Shown one piece after another: positions 27,060-35,361 of a DNA stretch of 64,000 bases (position 1 is the first letter of the stretch; every line of letters begins with the position of its first letter). A program made the position numbers and the translations under genes. Origin of the DNA: an uncultured Eubacteriales bacterium (GTDB taxonomy: Bacteria; Bacillota; Clostridia; Christensenellales; Aristaeellaceae); assembly GCA_902781095.1 (NCBI GenBank), contig CACZHW010000013.1:1-64000 (forward strand), written 5' to 3'. The notes under the pieces were generated by a model. That model was not told the origin of the DNA and ran no database searches. It saw nothing but the letters and a program-made list of their open reading frames with translations.

Positions 27060-27845
27060 TCAGTCCTTAACCCGGTCAATGAGCCGCGCGCCTTCGGCCT
27101 TCAGATAGGCCTCGAAAATCTTGACCTCGTCGCCGAGGCTGAAGTCCTTTACGCCCTGTGCCTTGTACCAGTCCGCCTCCTCCGCGCTGTTGATTTCGCA
27201 GCGGGGGCGCACGCCGTGCCGCAGCGCGGCCTCGATGATCCGGGCTTCGATATCCTTCAGTTCCTGCGCGTGCTCCTGGCGGTTCCAGCCCATGCTCATG
27301 CTGTAATCGCTGGGGCCGAACTGCACCATGTCCACGCCGGGCACGGAGAGGATCGCTTCCAGGTTCTCGATGGTCTCCTTCTTTTCGATCATAAAGCAGG
27401 CGACGATGTCCATCAGCCGGCGGATATGCGCCTCCTGTGAGGCGCGGTGGTCCATGCCGATGAAACGGCGGGTCGGCATGCCGAACACGCCGTCGACACC
27501 GGGCGTCATCGGGCGGATGGCCTGAACGCTCTCTGCCACTTCCTCCGCCGTCCTGTGGTCGGCGAAGAGGACGGCCTGGAAGCCGGATCCAACCGCTTTC
27601 TGCGCGACGTACTTGCGGTTTTGGAAATCCACCTTGATCATGGAGCCCATGCCGTGAAGCTCGGCCGCACGCGCGATGTTGGAGAGGTCCTGCTGGGTGA
27701 AGTCCGAGTATTCCGCCGCAAACTCGACGTAATGGTAGAGGCCCGTACGGCCGACAACCTCGGTCATGACCGGATCGGTGCTCCACATGCGGGTGCCGAT
27801 CAAGGTCCGGTTCTCCGAAAGCGCCTTGCGCAGAATGTTTTCCAT
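27060..27845 (-). CDS. HpcH/HpaI-type class II aldolase
   Basis: 261 residues of the HpcH/HpaI fold, metal-dependent aldolases that split 2-keto-3-deoxy acids or related compounds to pyruvate and an aldehyde. The body shows MIKVDFQNRK, FADHRTAEEV, GMPTRRF and VDMVQFGPSDYSMSMG, the last matching the IGPNDLA-x-SLG metal/phosphate region. Residues usually conserved near the N-terminus are less clear (RMWSTDPVMTEVVGRTG, YVEFAAEYSD). Start ATG 27845 has AGGAGG 7 nt upstream. It is divergent from the PrpR-like regulator, its likely controller. Confidence 0.8.
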   Translation of the reverse strand: MENILRKALSENRTLIGTRMWSTDPVMTEVVGRTGLYHYVEFAAEYSDFTQQDLSNIARAAELHGMGSMIKVDFQNRKYVAQKAVGSGFQAVLFADHRTAEEVAESVQAIRPMTPGVDGVFGMPTRRFIGMDHRASQEAHIRRLMDIVACFMIEKKETIENLEAILSVPGVDMVQFGPSDYSMSMGWNRQEHAQELKDIEARIIEAALRHGVRPRCEINSAEEADWYKAQGVKDFSLGDEVKIFEAYLKAEGARLIDRVKD

Positions 27846-28087
27846 GTTGTTTCCTCCTGATTCATCGTTTGTATGCCCCTATTATGCAGGATCAGCCGGC
27901 CCGCGTTAATTGCCGGGACCGATAAAGTAATTGCTTTCAAACTATCAAAACCGGATATTCTTTCACTTATTGCAATGCAATTATCAGAATTTGCATTGCA
28001 AATGAACTTTTTTAGGCTGATTCAAGGCAGGAAATGCTAAAGCCGCGGCGAAATCCGTATTATCAACCGGTTTAGGAGGAATACCGC
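27846..28087. promoter_or_regulatory. Divergent control region with two palindromic boxes
   Basis: Box 1, ATTGCAATGCAAT (27969-27981, centre 27975), and box 2, ATTTGCATTGCAAAT (27989-28003, centre 27996), are both palindromes about a central base. Centres are 21 bp apart, two helical turns. On the minus strand a CATAAT -10 with a TTAACG-like -35 lies near 27880-27910 for the aldolase. I see no -24/-12 sigma-54 promoter. The boxes are probably bound by the adjacent regulator. Confidence 0.6.
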
Positions 28088-30013
28088 ATGCGGATTGCCT
28101 GTCTGCTGCCCCGGAAGGACATGGTGGAACGCGCCTGGCGCGTGCTGATGAAAAACGGCGTGGATTGGCAGGCCCTCGGCCTGACCATTGATTACGGGCC
28201 GAAATTTTATGCACTGGAATGGGTTGAGAAGATCAAAAGCGAAACGCCGCGGCCCGACATTATCGTAGCCCGCGGCCTGCATGCGACGCTGATCAAGCAG
28301 CACTGCACCATTCCGCTCGTCGAAATCCGCCTGACGGCCCAGGAAATGGGCCTGTTGGTCGTCCAGGCCCTGAAAATGGTTCATAAAGCCCATCCCCGCA
28401 TCGGCGTAGTCGGCTATATGAACCAGTACTGCAATATGGACCGGTTTGACGAAATCTTTGACATCGAGCTGCATTCGTACCTGGTGCAGGACGACATCAG
28501 CGACATTGAGGCGCTCTACGAATGCGCCCGACAGGCCGTGCGCGACAAAATGGACGTCATCATCGGCGGCGACGTGGCGCAGGAGATTGCGCAGCAGGGA
28601 GAAATCCCCAACCTGTATATTCAGTCCACCGGCGACTCCTTCTGGGAGGCGTTTCTGTCCGTCAAGCGCATGGCATACGCGATTGAGCTGGAGCAGCTGA
28701 ACAGTTCACGCCTGCAGACGCTGCTCGACAACGCCTTCAGCACCGTCGTCTGCCTGAACGTCCAGGGCAGGGTAACGATGATCAATCAGATTGCCGAGAT
28801 GCAGCTGGGCTGGACACAGGCCGACGTTCAGGGGCAGCCTCTCTCCGCTCTGGTTCCCGGTCTGGGAATGGACGTCCTGATGCCCGTGCTGACGGAGGGC
28901 AGGACCGTATTCTCCGTTTATATCGATATCGGCCCGCGGTCCATGGTGGCCAACATCTCCCCGATTCTGACAGAAAACGGCATTGCAGGCGCCGTGCTGT
29001 CCGCGCAGCCGGTCAAGCTGGTGGAGGAAATGGGCTCCGCCGTCCGCCGGCATCAGATGGGCAAGTATTCCTTTACGGGCGCTTCTGAAGAAATCGGTGA
29101 GCCTTCCGCGGCCATGCGCCGGACAGAGGCCCTGTGCAGGCAGTATGCCGGCAGCGAGTTTCCCGTGCTGATCTTCAGCGATCCCGGAAATCTGCAGCAT
29201 CGTTTCGCCCAGTTGATCCACCGGACTAGCAGGCGGGAACGCGGGGAATTCATTTATGCGGATTGTGCGGAGATTCCGGCGGCAGATCAGATTCACGCTC
29301 TATTCGGATCGGCAGAGGAAAACGGCAGCATCCTTCGCGCTGCCAACGGCGGGACGCTGTACCTGGAAAACATACAGGTTCTGGCTCCTCCGTGCCAGCG
29401 CAGGCTTCTGTCCGTGCTCAAACACCAGTCCTTTATGGATACCCGGTACAGGCAGGAACCAATCAGCGTCCGCATCGTCGCCTCCGCGCCTGTCTTACTG
29501 GCGCAGATGGCAGAAGAAGGACGCTTTGACGCAGAACTGTACTACGCCCTCCACACGCTGCCCCTGTCCCTTCCGCCGTTAAGGGAAAGAAAAGAGGATA
29601 TTCTCTACTGGGCGGAGCAGTTTCTCGCGCATTACCGGGAGCGCTATAAGCGCTACATTGCCTTGACAGCCGGCGGAAAACGGCAGCTTACCGATTATCC
29701 GTGGAACGGAAACGTGGTTCAGCTCCGTGCTTTCTGTCAGCACCTGATCCTAACCGCCCAGCGCCGCACGATAGACGAAGTGGATATCCGGCGGCTGTAC
29801 GGCCGGATGTATTTTGCCGCGGCGCCTGCCCCTGCCGCTCAGGCTGCCCGGGAAAGCCTCCGCATCGGCGGCGAAGCAGAACGGATTTCACGGCTGCTCG
29901 CCCAATACAACGGAAACCGCAGCCGGACGGCTGCGGCGCTGGATATCAGTACGACGACCCTGTGGAGAAAGATCAAGAAATACGGCCTGACAGACGACGC
30001 CCTCACCGAATGA
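28088..30013 (+). CDS. PrpR-like Fis-type regulator with degenerate AAA+ domain
   Basis: A 641-residue regulator built like a sigma-54 activator: PrpR_N receptor domain (about 1-200), PAS domain (about 210-320), AAA+-derived domain (about 335-560), and Fis helix-turn-helix (about 600-640, NRSRTAAALDISTTTLWRKIKKYGL). The AAA+ part has lost its key elements. The Walker A position reads FSDPGNLQHRF, the Walker B region reads GGTLYLENI instead of GGTLFLDEI, and no GAFTGA loop is found, although PPLRERKEDI is kept. It is therefore unlikely to drive sigma-54 and probably acts as a conventional activator or repressor. AGGAGG precedes the ATG. Confidence 0.8.
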   Translation: MRIACLLPRKDMVERAWRVLMKNGVDWQALGLTIDYGPKFYALEWVEKIKSETPRPDIIVARGLHATLIKQHCTIPLVEIRLTAQEMGLLVVQALKMVHKAHPRIGVVGYMNQYCNMDRFDEIFDIELHSYLVQDDISDIEALYECARQAVRDKMDVIIGGDVAQEIAQQGEIPNLYIQSTGDSFWEAFLSVKRMAYAIELEQLNSSRLQTLLDNAFSTVVCLNVQGRVTMINQIAEMQLGWTQADVQGQPLSALVPGLGMDVLMPVLTEGRTVFSVYIDIGPRSMVANISPILTENGIAGAVLSAQPVKLVEEMGSAVRRHQMGKYSFTGASEEIGEPSAAMRRTEALCRQYAGSEFPVLIFSDPGNLQHRFAQLIHRTSRRERGEFIYADCAEIPAADQIHALFGSAEENGSILRAANGGTLYLENIQVLAPPCQRRLLSVLKHQSFMDTRYRQEPISVRIVASAPVLLAQMAEEGRFDAELYYALHTLPLSLPPLRERKEDILYWAEQFLAHYRERYKRYIALTAGGKRQLTDYPWNGNVVQLRAFCQHLILTAQRRTIDEVDIRRLYGRMYFAAAPAPAAQAARESLRIGGEAERISRLLAQYNGNRSRTAAALDISTTTLWRKIKKYGLTDDALTE

Positions 30014-30043
30014 CCTGCCGGCCCGGCAGAAAGGAGAAACGGA

Positions 30044-30685
30044 ATGCCAAAGAGAATCATCGCGGTCAACGCGGGCCCGAGAAAAGGCTGGAACACGGAT
30101 ACCCTGATCACGGAGGCGGCGCGGGGCGCTGCATCCGCCGGCGCGGACGTGGAGCGGTTCGACCTCTTCCGGCTGGAACGCTATACCGGCTGCATCTCGT
30201 GTTTCGGCTGCAAGAAGGAGAGAAGCAAGGGGCACTGCATCTGCAGGGACGGCCTGACCCCCGTGCTGGACGCGATCCGCGCATCCGACGGGCTGATCAT
30301 CGGCTCGCCCAACTACCTTAGCGAGATGACCGCCTCTTTCCGCGCGCTGTACGAGCGGCTGATCTTCCAGAACCTGACCTACAACATGGAAACGCCCTGC
30401 TGCAATCCACGCCCGGTGCCCGTGCTGCTCATCATGACCAGCAATGCGCCGGATACGGGCTACCTGAGCCTTTTGCGGGGCTACCAGCAGACGCTGAACC
30501 GCTTCGTCGGCCCCACACAGGTGCTGGTCAGCGGAAACACGCTTCAGCTCAGGGATTACAGCAGGACGGACTGGCCCTGGACGATGTTTGACCCGGAAGA
30601 AAAGCGGAAACGCCATGAAACGGTCTTCCCGCAGGAATGCAAAAAGGCGTTTGAACGGGGTGCGGCGCTCGGGCGGTCTGATTAA
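30044..30685 (+). CDS. Flavodoxin-like NAD(P)H-dependent FMN oxidoreductase
   Basis: 213 residues of the FMN reductase/iron-sulfur flavoprotein group. The N-terminal AVNAGPRKGWNTDTLI forms the FMN phosphate loop. A cysteine cluster CISCFGC ... CIC at about residues 49-66 could hold a 4Fe-4S centre or a redox-active pair. IIGSPNYLSEMTASF is the second flavin contact. The gene starts 30 bp after the PrpR-like regulator and probably shares its transcript. Function in that setting is unknown. Its TAA overlaps the convergent zincin stop (shared TTAA). Confidence 0.78.
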   Translation: MPKRIIAVNAGPRKGWNTDTLITEAARGAASAGADVERFDLFRLERYTGCISCFGCKKERSKGHCICRDGLTPVLDAIRASDGLIIGSPNYLSEMTASFRALYERLIFQNLTYNMETPCCNPRPVPVLLIMTSNAPDTGYLSLLRGYQQTLNRFVGPTQVLVSGNTLQLRDYSRTDWPWTMFDPEEKRKRHETVFPQECKKAFERGAALGRSD

Positions 30686-31074
30686 CGGTCTGCTTTTTCC
30701 GCGTGGCGGAGAAGGTAAGCCTGCTTCTCCCGCTCGTCCTGCGCCTCCAGCGAAGACCGGTTGTGGATGCCGCCCAGGAATTCCAGATGGTGGCGGAATT
30801 CATGGTGCAGGACGCCGCGCAGAATCTGCCGGGCTTCCTCCGCGGTCGCCTGCGGATAAGCCCGGTCGAAGGATCCCTTGTACAGGATGATTTGGCGGAC
30901 GCCGGCATAAAACCGGTACTGCCCCAGGATGCGGATGTCATCCCCCCGCGCGTAATCCGGGGCGGGCGCCGCTTCTGAGACGATGACGCCGCCGGTGAGC
31001 TCCCGGAAGAATTCCTCCGGGAGCTCATCCAGTAATTCCGATACGATTTCCCTGTAGGTTTCGACGCTGATCAT
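30682..31074 (-). CDS. Small zincin-type metallopeptidase (DUF1025-like)
   Basis: 130 residues with a zinc motif HEFRHHLE, that is HExxH at 91-95, followed by a glycine-rich turn. This small cytosolic family (possible zinicin-like metallopeptidases) has no firm function. The protein has no signal peptide. It begins 27 bp after the lacZ-type gene on the same strand, so both may share a transcript. The start ATG has AAGGA 6 nt upstream. Confidence 0.72.
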   Translation of the reverse strand: MISVETYREIVSELLDELPEEFFRELTGGVIVSEAAPAPDYARGDDIRILGQYRFYAGVRQIILYKGSFDRAYPQATAEEARQILRGVLHHEFRHHLEFLGGIHNRSSLEAQDEREKQAYLLRHAEKADR

Positions 31075-31101
31075 ACCCGGTCCTTCTGCGTTTGATGGCC
31101 G

Positions 31102-34080
31102 TCACTTCACCGTAAGGCGGAACGAATAATCGAATGCCGTATCGAGGAAGGCGTAGCGCGCATCCAGCGCGGGGCCGCACGAAGCCGTGCCGATGCCGCT
31201 GTTCTTGTAGGCGATGAGCAGGTCGGTCCGGTTTTCCTCCGGGATTTCCCAGGTGTGTTTCGCCGCATCCAGCCCTTCGATCGTCTGATGGAGGGCAGAG
31301 AACTCGAAGCGTTCACCCTCCACGCGGAAGCAGCGGCTGCCGTCGCGAAGCTCCACCCAGCGCGCGTCCGTATGGTTGCCCGTCTCCTGCGGCATGATGT
31401 AGGGGAAATACTGCCCTGTCACCGTGTCCTCAAAGATGCCCAGGCGGCAGTGGTCGTCAAGGTCCGCGTAACACTCGGAGGGGCCCATGGCCAGATAGCG
31501 CAGCTGTTCGAAGCCGCGCAGAAGCGGCAGACGGAGCGCGAAGCGCGGCAGGTAGACCTTCGCGTCGCGCAGCCACGGGTGGTTCAGCATCCCGGAGGGG
31601 ATATCCGTGCCAAAGTCGGGATTGCGCCGGGCCTGTACGGACACCGTCACGCCCGCCTCGTCAAACCGGTAGCACAGGGTGACGAAGAGCATCGGCACGC
31701 GCGCACTCGCCGCCACGGCGCCCTTTGCCACGATCTCCCCTGCATTCGCGCCCGGGGCGCATTCCGCGCAGTAAAACTTCGCCTTGTGCATGTGCAGCTC
31801 CCGGAAGACGCGCTGGAGTTCCCGCTCGTTATCCGTCATCGCCCGCCAGATGGTGATCTCCGCCGGGGCGGCGAGCAGCTCCACGCCATCCTTCCGGATG
31901 GAGCAGATCATGCCCGTCGCGCGGTCAACCGCATAGTCGGCGCCGCCGGACGTGGCACACAGCAGCCGCCCGCCGGAAGCCCCCCCGACGGGGACGGCGG
32001 TCTTCTTTTCCGCGGAAGGCGCAAAGACGCTGATGGGGAACGAGGCGGCGCACAGCACGTGCCCGGCCGGCGCCCAGTTCTCGTCTTCGGCCAGCACGAA
32101 ACACAGCTCCGCCGAGAGCAGATCGGCGGCCTGCGGCAATTCATCCGGGAAGGGCAGGCATACGTCGGCCGCGGCATGCGGCGCCACGTCCAGCCGGGTT
32201 TCCCCTTCCGCCGCGGTGCTTCCGTCGCAGACGATGCGCCAGCGCAGCGCGAAGGCGGAGAGATTCGTAAAGTCCAGCCGGTTGGTCACGGTAAAGCGTC
32301 CGCGGGCCGCGTCGACGGCGTCGATCTGCGCCGGGCGGTAAGCCGCCTTCATGGTAAACAGGCCGGTGCCGGGCACGCGGTCCGGGCTTACCAGCCCGTC
32401 CACGCAGAAGTTTCCGTCGTGCGGGAATTCCCCGCTGTCTCCGCCGTAGCCAAAGCCCAGCAGGCGGCCCTCCGCGTCCTTCATGCGCACTGCGTGGTCG
32501 CACCATTCCCAGATGCAGCCGCCGATGAGCCGCGGATACTTATAGATGAGGTCCCAGTACTCCTCCAGCCCTCCGGGGCCGTTGCCCATGGCATGGCCGT
32601 ATTCGCACATAAAGTACGGCCTGGGGTCGTCCGAATCCCGGCCCTGGTATTCCACGCCGGCCAGATCCGGATACATGCGGCTGACGACGTCCACGCAGGG
32701 ATCGATTTCGCACTGCTCCGCGCCGTAGGGCGGATCAGGGTAGGCGGTCCGCTCGTAGTGCACCGGCCTGGAGGGGTCTCGCTGCCGCACCCAGGCGGAC
32801 ATCGCGCGGTGGTTGTCTCCGATCTGCGACTCGTTGCCCAGCGACCACAGTATGACGCAGGGGCAGTTCTTGTCCCGCTCCAGCGTGCGCATCATACGCG
32901 TCAGGTAGGCGTCCTTCCAGTCCAGATTGCCGGAGAGGGAGGCGATCGCCCGGTCGGGCTGCCCGAAGAAGGCGTTGTCCGCGCCGTGCGTCTCGATGTC
33001 GCATTCGTCCACCACGTAGAAGCCGAGGCGGTTGCAAAGCTCGTAGAAGTACGGGTGGTCCGGGTAGTGGGATGTGCGGATGCAGTTGACGTTGTGCCGC
33101 TTCATCATCAGCAGGTCGCGCTCCATGTCCTCGCGCGTCACCGTCCAGCCGTTGTCCGGGTGGGATTCGTGCCGGTTGACGCCCCGCAGCTTTACCGGCT
33201 GTCCGTTGATCAGCAGTTCGCGCGCAGGAGAGACGGATACGCGGACAAACCCGAAGGGCACGCGGATGATCTCCTCCCGCGTGCGCAGTTCCAGCGTATA
33301 GAGCACGGGATTCTCCGCGTTCCACAGGCGCACGCCGGGCACCTTTCCCTTGCCGCCCGAAAGCGGGAGCACGCTCCCGTCCGGCGACGCGACCGTCATC
33401 TCCGGCGTACAGCTGCCCTGCACGTCGAGGTCCACCTGCACGCTCCCGTCCGTTTCGGCGTGGATAAAGAAATCGCGCACGTGGTCTTGCGCCCTTTCCA
33501 GCAGGTAGACGTCGCGGAAGATGCCGTGATAGCGGTAGGCGTCCTGGTCCTCCAGATAGGTCCCGCTGGACCAGGTAAACACGACGGCCGTCAGGCTGTT
33601 CTCACCCGGACGGCAGAGATCCGTCACGTCGAACTCCGCCTGCAGATGGGATCCCTTTGTGAGCCCGGCGAAGGCGCCGTTTACGTAGAGCATCATGCAG
33701 CTGGACACGCCCTCGAAGACGAGGCAGACGCGCCCGCCCGCCGCGTTTGCCGTAAAGCTGCGGCGGTACACGCCGACGGGATTGAGCGCCGGGACGGCCG
33801 GCGGATCGAACGGGATCGGGTAATTGACGTTGAGGTACTGCTTCTGCCCCCATCCGTGGCACTCCCAGCAGGAGGGAACGGGGATACTGTGCCCGAAGGA
33901 GACGGCAGTCACATCCTCCGGAAGGTCCAGCGGGCTGTCGAAATAGGCGAAATCCCAGTCGCCGTTCAGGCTGCGCGCGCGGGAATTGCCCTGCGCGTCC
34001 AGCGGGATATAGTATGCCCGGGGCGCCAGGCGGTTTACGCCTTCCGTCTTCGGGTCCGAAATCCATTCAAGATGCTGCAT
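31102..34080 (-). CDS. lacZ: Beta-galactosidase, GH2 (LacZ type)
   Basis: A 992-residue enzyme with the full LacZ layout: jelly-roll sugar-binding domain, two Ig-like domains around a TIM barrel, and a C-terminal small-chain domain. The acid/base glutamate is in WSLGNES (E417) and the nucleophile in MCEYGHAMGNG (E493). WEWCDHAV and the C-terminal TDLLIAYKNSGIGTASCGP are also LacZ-like. It has no signal peptide, so it acts inside the cell on lactose or galactosides that are imported. Start ATG 34080 with AGGAGG; promoter at 34120-34148. It is divergent from the aldo/keto reductase. Confidence 0.95.
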   Translation of the reverse strand: MQHLEWISDPKTEGVNRLAPRAYYIPLDAQGNSRARSLNGDWDFAYFDSPLDLPEDVTAVSFGHSIPVPSCWECHGWGQKQYLNVNYPIPFDPPAVPALNPVGVYRRSFTANAAGGRVCLVFEGVSSCMMLYVNGAFAGLTKGSHLQAEFDVTDLCRPGENSLTAVVFTWSSGTYLEDQDAYRYHGIFRDVYLLERAQDHVRDFFIHAETDGSVQVDLDVQGSCTPEMTVASPDGSVLPLSGGKGKVPGVRLWNAENPVLYTLELRTREEIIRVPFGFVRVSVSPARELLINGQPVKLRGVNRHESHPDNGWTVTREDMERDLLMMKRHNVNCIRTSHYPDHPYFYELCNRLGFYVVDECDIETHGADNAFFGQPDRAIASLSGNLDWKDAYLTRMMRTLERDKNCPCVILWSLGNESQIGDNHRAMSAWVRQRDPSRPVHYERTAYPDPPYGAEQCEIDPCVDVVSRMYPDLAGVEYQGRDSDDPRPYFMCEYGHAMGNGPGGLEEYWDLIYKYPRLIGGCIWEWCDHAVRMKDAEGRLLGFGYGGDSGEFPHDGNFCVDGLVSPDRVPGTGLFTMKAAYRPAQIDAVDAARGRFTVTNRLDFTNLSAFALRWRIVCDGSTAAEGETRLDVAPHAAADVCLPFPDELPQAADLLSAELCFVLAEDENWAPAGHVLCAASFPISVFAPSAEKKTAVPVGGASGGRLLCATSGGADYAVDRATGMICSIRKDGVELLAAPAEITIWRAMTDNERELQRVFRELHMHKAKFYCAECAPGANAGEIVAKGAVAASARVPMLFVTLCYRFDEAGVTVSVQARRNPDFGTDIPSGMLNHPWLRDAKVYLPRFALRLPLLRGFEQLRYLAMGPSECYADLDDHCRLGIFEDTVTGQYFPYIMPQETGNHTDARWVELRDGSRCFRVEGERFEFSALHQTIEGLDAAKHTWEIPEENRTDLLIAYKNSGIGTASCGPALDARYAFLDTAFDYSFRLTVK

Positions 34081-34119
34081 AATTCTTCCTCCTGCGATGA
34101 TAATCGGGTCAGCGCCCGT

Positions 34120-34148
34120 ATTGTAACATCCCGCGCGGGGGAATTCAA
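34120..34148 (-). promoter_or_regulatory. lacZ promoter
   Basis: On the minus strand: TTGAAT (34143-34148), 17-bp spacer, TACAAT (34120-34125), about 40 bp before the start. Confidence 0.75.
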
Positions 34149-34177
34149 CGGGCGTACACGGACGGGAAAGGGATTAT

Positions 34178-34206
34178 TTGCTTCTCCCTGCCAAAAGGGA
34201 TACAAT
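34178..34206 (+). promoter_or_regulatory. Promoter of the aldo/keto reductase gene
   Basis: TTGCTT (34178-34183), 17-bp spacer, TACAAT (34201-34206), about 43 bp before the ATG. Confidence 0.7.
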
Positions 34207-34249
34207 AAACAAAAAACAGCGCCTTGGCTGTCTGTCAGGAGGGATTTTT

Positions 34250-35245
34250 ATGGAACAAAGAGCAATCGGCCGCAGCGGCATCACCGTGCCCGCGCTCGGG
34301 CTCGGCTGCTGGGCGATCGGCGGCGGCACGTGGTGGGGAGAAAACGACGACCAGATGTCCGTGGACACCATCCACCGCGCCTATGATCTCGGCATCCGCT
34401 GGATCGACACGGCGCGCGTGTACGGCTTCGGCCACAGCGAGGCGGTCGTGGGGCGCGCGCTCCGCGGCTTGCCCCGCGATCAGGTGGTCGTCTCCACCAA
34501 ATGCGCGCTCCAGTGGCGGGACGGGGAAGGGGAGTACCACTTTTCCCGCGACGGTCATGAGGTCTACCGCAACCTCACGCCGGCTTCCATCCGCCGCGAC
34601 CTGGAGGACAGCCTGCTGACCATGGGTCTGGAGACCATCGACGTGCTGTACACCCACTGGCAGTGCCGCACGTACGGCCGCGTCCCCGTCGCGGAGACCA
34701 TGGGCGAGCTGCTGAAGATGAAAAAGGAGGGCAAGATCCGCGCGATCGGCGCCTCCAACGTCGACCTTCAGGTCCTCGCCGATTACGACCAGGCCGGAGA
34801 GCTGGACGTCATCCAGGAGAAGCTGAGCATCCTGGACAGAAAGCCGGAAGCGGAACTGCTCCCCTTCTGCGAGGCGCACGGCATCTCCCTGCAGACCTAC
34901 TCGCCCATCGAGCAGGGCCTCCTCTCCGGCAAGGCGCCCGACGACTACCGGCCCAAGCCCGGCGAGGTGCGGGAAAACCGCGTCTGGTGGCGCCCGGAGA
35001 ACATCCCGAAGGTCAACCGGATGCTCAAAGGCTGGCGGGACCTGACGGAAAAATACGGCTGCACCACGGCCAACCTCTGCATCAAATGGAACAGCATGCT
35101 GTCCCCGGCCGTCCACGTGCTCTGCGGTGCGCGCAAAATACCGCAGATCGAGGAAAACGCTCGCGCGCTGGACGTGCCCATGTCCCGGGAGGATTTCCTG
35201 CGCATGAAGCGCGACGCGGACGCCCTCATCGCGGAACAGGGCTGA
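34250..35245 (+). CDS. Aldo/keto reductase
   Basis: 331 residues of the AKR barrel, NADPH-dependent carbonyl reductases. The catalytic tetrad is in place: Asp in WIDTARVYGF, Tyr in the same motif, Lys in VVSTKCALQW and His in LYTHWQC. It starts MEQRAIGRSGI as many bacterial members do. ATG 34250 has AGGAGG upstream, and the reading frame is open further up but without support. It is transcribed from its own promoter, divergent to lacZ; sugar or ketone reduction is possible. Substrate unknown. Confidence 0.9.
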   Translation: MEQRAIGRSGITVPALGLGCWAIGGGTWWGENDDQMSVDTIHRAYDLGIRWIDTARVYGFGHSEAVVGRALRGLPRDQVVVSTKCALQWRDGEGEYHFSRDGHEVYRNLTPASIRRDLEDSLLTMGLETIDVLYTHWQCRTYGRVPVAETMGELLKMKKEGKIRAIGASNVDLQVLADYDQAGELDVIQEKLSILDRKPEAELLPFCEAHGISLQTYSPIEQGLLSGKAPDDYRPKPGEVRENRVWWRPENIPKVNRMLKGWRDLTEKYGCTTANLCIKWNSMLSPAVHVLCGARKIPQIEENARALDVPMSREDFLRMKRDADALIAEQG

Positions 35246-35286
35246 AACAAACGCACCTGTTTTCAAAAAAGGCCCTCGCGCCTGCA

Positions 35287-35315
35287 TTGAAAGGCGGCCG
35301 CAAAAGTGATAAACT
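35287..35315 (+). promoter_or_regulatory. Promoter of the first exported reductase gene
   Basis: TTGAAA (35287-35292), 17-bp spacer, TAAACT (35310-35315), about 47 bp before the ATG at 35362. Confidence 0.6.
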
Positions 35316-35361
35316 GCGGACGGATGCGCAGAAACAAGCGTTATTTAAGGAGGTTTGTCGA

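Noticed and set aside
27846-28087. Sigma-54 promoter for the aldolase operon
   Set aside because: No GG-N10-GC arrangement was found in the gap on either strand, and the regulator lacks the sigma-54 contact loop.
31255-34386. A 1043-residue open frame opposite lacZ
   Set aside because: Shadow of the GC-rich beta-galactosidase gene. Composition is that of an antisense frame, and it runs into a divergent promoter region.
34663-35361. Upstream extension of the exported reductase frame
   Set aside because: It overlaps the aldo/keto reductase in another frame. The signal peptide and AAGGAGG place the start at 35362.
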